A stretch of DNA of 64,000 nt, taken from the NCBI GenBank assembly GCA_002529645.1, contig NAEP01000039.1, positions 1 to 64,000 of the forward strand, read 5' to 3'. Numbering within the stretch: position 1 is the stretch's first letter; every line of letters begins with the position of its first letter. The translations under genes were made by a program, and so were the position numbers. The notes beneath the pieces were generated by a model, which was not told the origin of the DNA, did no database searches, and saw nothing but the letters and a program-made list of their open reading frames with translations. Shown here piece after piece: positions 62,561-64,000 of this stretch. This DNA is from Candidatus Lumbricidiphila eiseniae (GTDB taxonomy: Bacteria > Actinomycetota > Actinomycetes > Actinomycetales > Microbacteriaceae).

Positions 62561-64000
62561 ATGCCCGGAGAGAACCTCACCCGACTCGAAGCCGAAGAAC
62601 GCAGTTCCCTCCTCACGGTCATGTCGTACGACATCGCCCTTGACCTCACGAGGGGCGGGGAGGTGTTTCGGAGCGAAACAACCGTACGGTTCACGGCCCA
62701 GGCCGCGGCATCCACTTTTATTGATGCGCTCACAGACACAGTGCACCGAATCACCCTCAATGGCACGGCACTCGACCCGAATATCGTCAGCGATGGCACC
62801 CGTATTCAGCTCGCCCATCTCGCGACGGAAAATGAACTGACCGTCGTCGCCGACTTCCGCTACACCCACACCGGGGAGGGGCTGCACCGCTTTGTCGACC
62901 CGGCCGACGGCGAGATCTACCTCTACACCCAGTTTGAGGTTCCCGACTCACGGCGTGTTTTTGCGGTGTTTGAGCAACCCGATCTAAAGGCAACATTCCG
63001 GTTTACCGTCACCGCTCCGGGGCACTGGCAGGTTGTCTCCAACTCCCCCACCCTCGTGCCACCTGTGAGCGTGATAAGCACCGCGGGCACGGCAAACACG
63101 AAGAACACAGCAAACACGACAGACACAGCAAACACGGAAGACGCAACAAACACGACAGGCACCACAAGCACCACCGGCGTAACAAACACGACAGGCACAG
63201 CAAACACCACCGGCGCAAAAACCTGGGTATTCGAACCAACTCCGCGCATCTCGAGTTACATCACGGCGCTCATCGCCGGCCCGTACCACGTTGAACGCAG
63301 CGAACTCACGAGCAGCGACGGCCGGGTTATCCCACTCGGAGTGTTCTGTCGCGCAAGCCTCGCCAAGCACCTCGACGCCGACTATGTGTTTGAGAAAACT
63401 CGGCAGGGGTTTGCGTACTACGAAGAGAAGTTCGACGTTGCATACCCGTTCAAAAAATATGATCAGCTCTTCGTTCCCGAGTTCAACGCGGGGGCCATGG
63501 AGAACGCGGGCGCGGTCACCTTCACCGAGTTCTACGTGTTTCGCTCTCGCGTCACCGATGCGGTGCGGGAACGTCGTGTCGTCACCATTCTGCACGAGCT
63601 CGCGCACATGTGGTTCGGTGACCTTGTCACCATGCGCTGGTGGAACGATCTATGGCTCAACGAATCCTTCGCCGAGTGGGCCTCAACCATCGCCACCGCC
63701 GAGGCCACGGAGTGGACACACGCGTGGACAACGTTCAACTCGATGGAGAAAACCTGGGCGTACCGGCAGGACCAGCTGCCCTCAACCCACCCCATCGTTG
63801 CGACGATCAACGACCTCGAAGACGTGCTCGTCAACTTCGACGGCATCACCTACGCCAAGGGGGGATCGGTGCTCAAGCAACTGGTCGCCTGGGTCGGCGT
63901 TGAAGCGTTTTTCCAGGGAGTGTCTGCCTATTTCCGCACGCACGCCTGGCAGAACACAACCCTCGCCGACCTGCTCGTCGAGTTGGAGGCCGCAAGCGGG
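62561..64000 (+). CDS. pepN: Aminopeptidase N (M1), 5' part
   Basis: The first 480 residues of an M1 metalloaminopeptidase; the rest is beyond the window. The exopeptidase motif GAMEN is at 311-315, zinc ligands in H345-E-L-A-H349 and Glu368 (WLNESFAEW). It removes N-terminal residues from peptides. ATG at 62561 follows AAAAGGAG. Residues about 174-220 are a Thr/Asn/Gly-rich low-complexity run (repeated TANTT/TNTTG) placed between conserved strands of the N-terminal domain, just before TWVFEPTPRIS; most relatives are short here. Confidence 0.95.
   Translation, partial: MPGENLTRLEAEERSSLLTVMSYDIALDLTRGGEVFRSETTVRFTAQAAASTFIDALTDTVHRITLNGTALDPNIVSDGTRIQLAHLATENELTVVADFRYTHTGEGLHRFVDPADGEIYLYTQFEVPDSRRVFAVFEQPDLKATFRFTVTAPGHWQVVSNSPTLVPPVSVISTAGTANTKNTANTTDTANTEDATNTTGTTSTTGVTNTTGTANTTGAKTWVFEPTPRISSYITALIAGPYHVERSELTSSDGRVIPLGVFCRASLAKHLDADYVFEKTRQGFAYYEEKFDVAYPFKKYDQLFVPEFNAGAMENAGAVTFTEFYVFRSRVTDAVRERRVVTILHELAHMWFGDLVTMRWWNDLWLNESFAEWASTIATAEATEWTHAWTTFNSMEKTWAYRQDQLPSTHPIVATINDLEDVLVNFDGITYAKGGSVLKQLVAWVGVEAFFQGVSAYFRTHAWQNTTLADLLVELEAASG

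Noticed and set aside
62923-63249. Val/Phe-rich minus-strand frame that looks like a membrane protein
   Set aside because: It is the reverse of the Thr/Asn-rich insertion in pepN; the hydrophobic pattern is produced by ACA/AAC/ACG codons.

Overview
The window is high-GC DNA from an actinobacterium, most likely a member of the Micrococcales close to Microbacteriaceae. This is inferred from gene content and order: dut-DUF3710-DUF3159 next to DUF3093, DUF4193 and sepH; DUF3000-RNase D-thiolase-fadB-dxs; and tig-clpP-clpP-clpX. Starts without a Shine-Dalgarno sequence are also common. No search was run; all names come from reading the sequence.

Region 1 (1-16.4 kb) is accessory. An IS481-type transposase remnant cuts into a tyrosine integrase gene. 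Then comes a minus-strand type II CBASS operon: CD-NTase, an E2-E1 fusion (Cap2-like), and a protein that joins a JAB/JAMM protease, a TIR domain and a SAVED domain in one chain. A 652-residue protein with a HEPN-like C-terminal motif follows, and a DUF3800 protein lies upstream. The segment ends at a 3' half of tRNA-Val(CAC) (10080-10122), the usual scar of integrase-mediated insertion. A second cargo block (secreted I36-like protein, lipoprotein, periplasmic adaptor, MacB-like ABC transporter) ends near a second, more decayed tRNA-Val scar (14934-14966). It is followed by two divergent small regulators and an ImmA-like peptidase.

Region 2 (16.5-46.2 kb) is core chromosome: ammonium transporter with a GlnR-type box, zapE, sufE, a hydrolase, DUF3000, RNase D, the fatty acid oxidation pair, dxs, aconitase, dut and conserved actinobacterial proteins, sepH, an SDR, clpX, two clpP genes, trigger factor, rlmN, and tRNA-Pro and tRNA-Gly. 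A small AT-richer patch at 37-39 kb holds an IS630 remnant and a frameshifted DUF2599 gene.

Region 3 (46.3-62.2 kb) is a type I-E CRISPR-Cas locus with a split layout. cas1-cas2 and an array of 70 repeats lie on the left. The core genes nei and rpiB sit in the middle. The interference operon, in the order cas6e-cas3-cse1-cse2-cas7e-cas5e, is on the minus strand at the right, preceded by a short decaying second array. The leader end of the large array is duplicated together with the first repeat as an exact 77-bp tandem copy, so the first 'spacer' is really leader. The window ends inside an aminopeptidase N gene carrying an unusual Thr/Asn-rich insertion.

The most interesting items are the JAB-TIR-SAVED fusion CBASS, the tRNA-Val scars that delimit stacked islands, the duplicated CRISPR leader with helically phased palindromes, and spacer pairs that look like repeated sampling of related phages.
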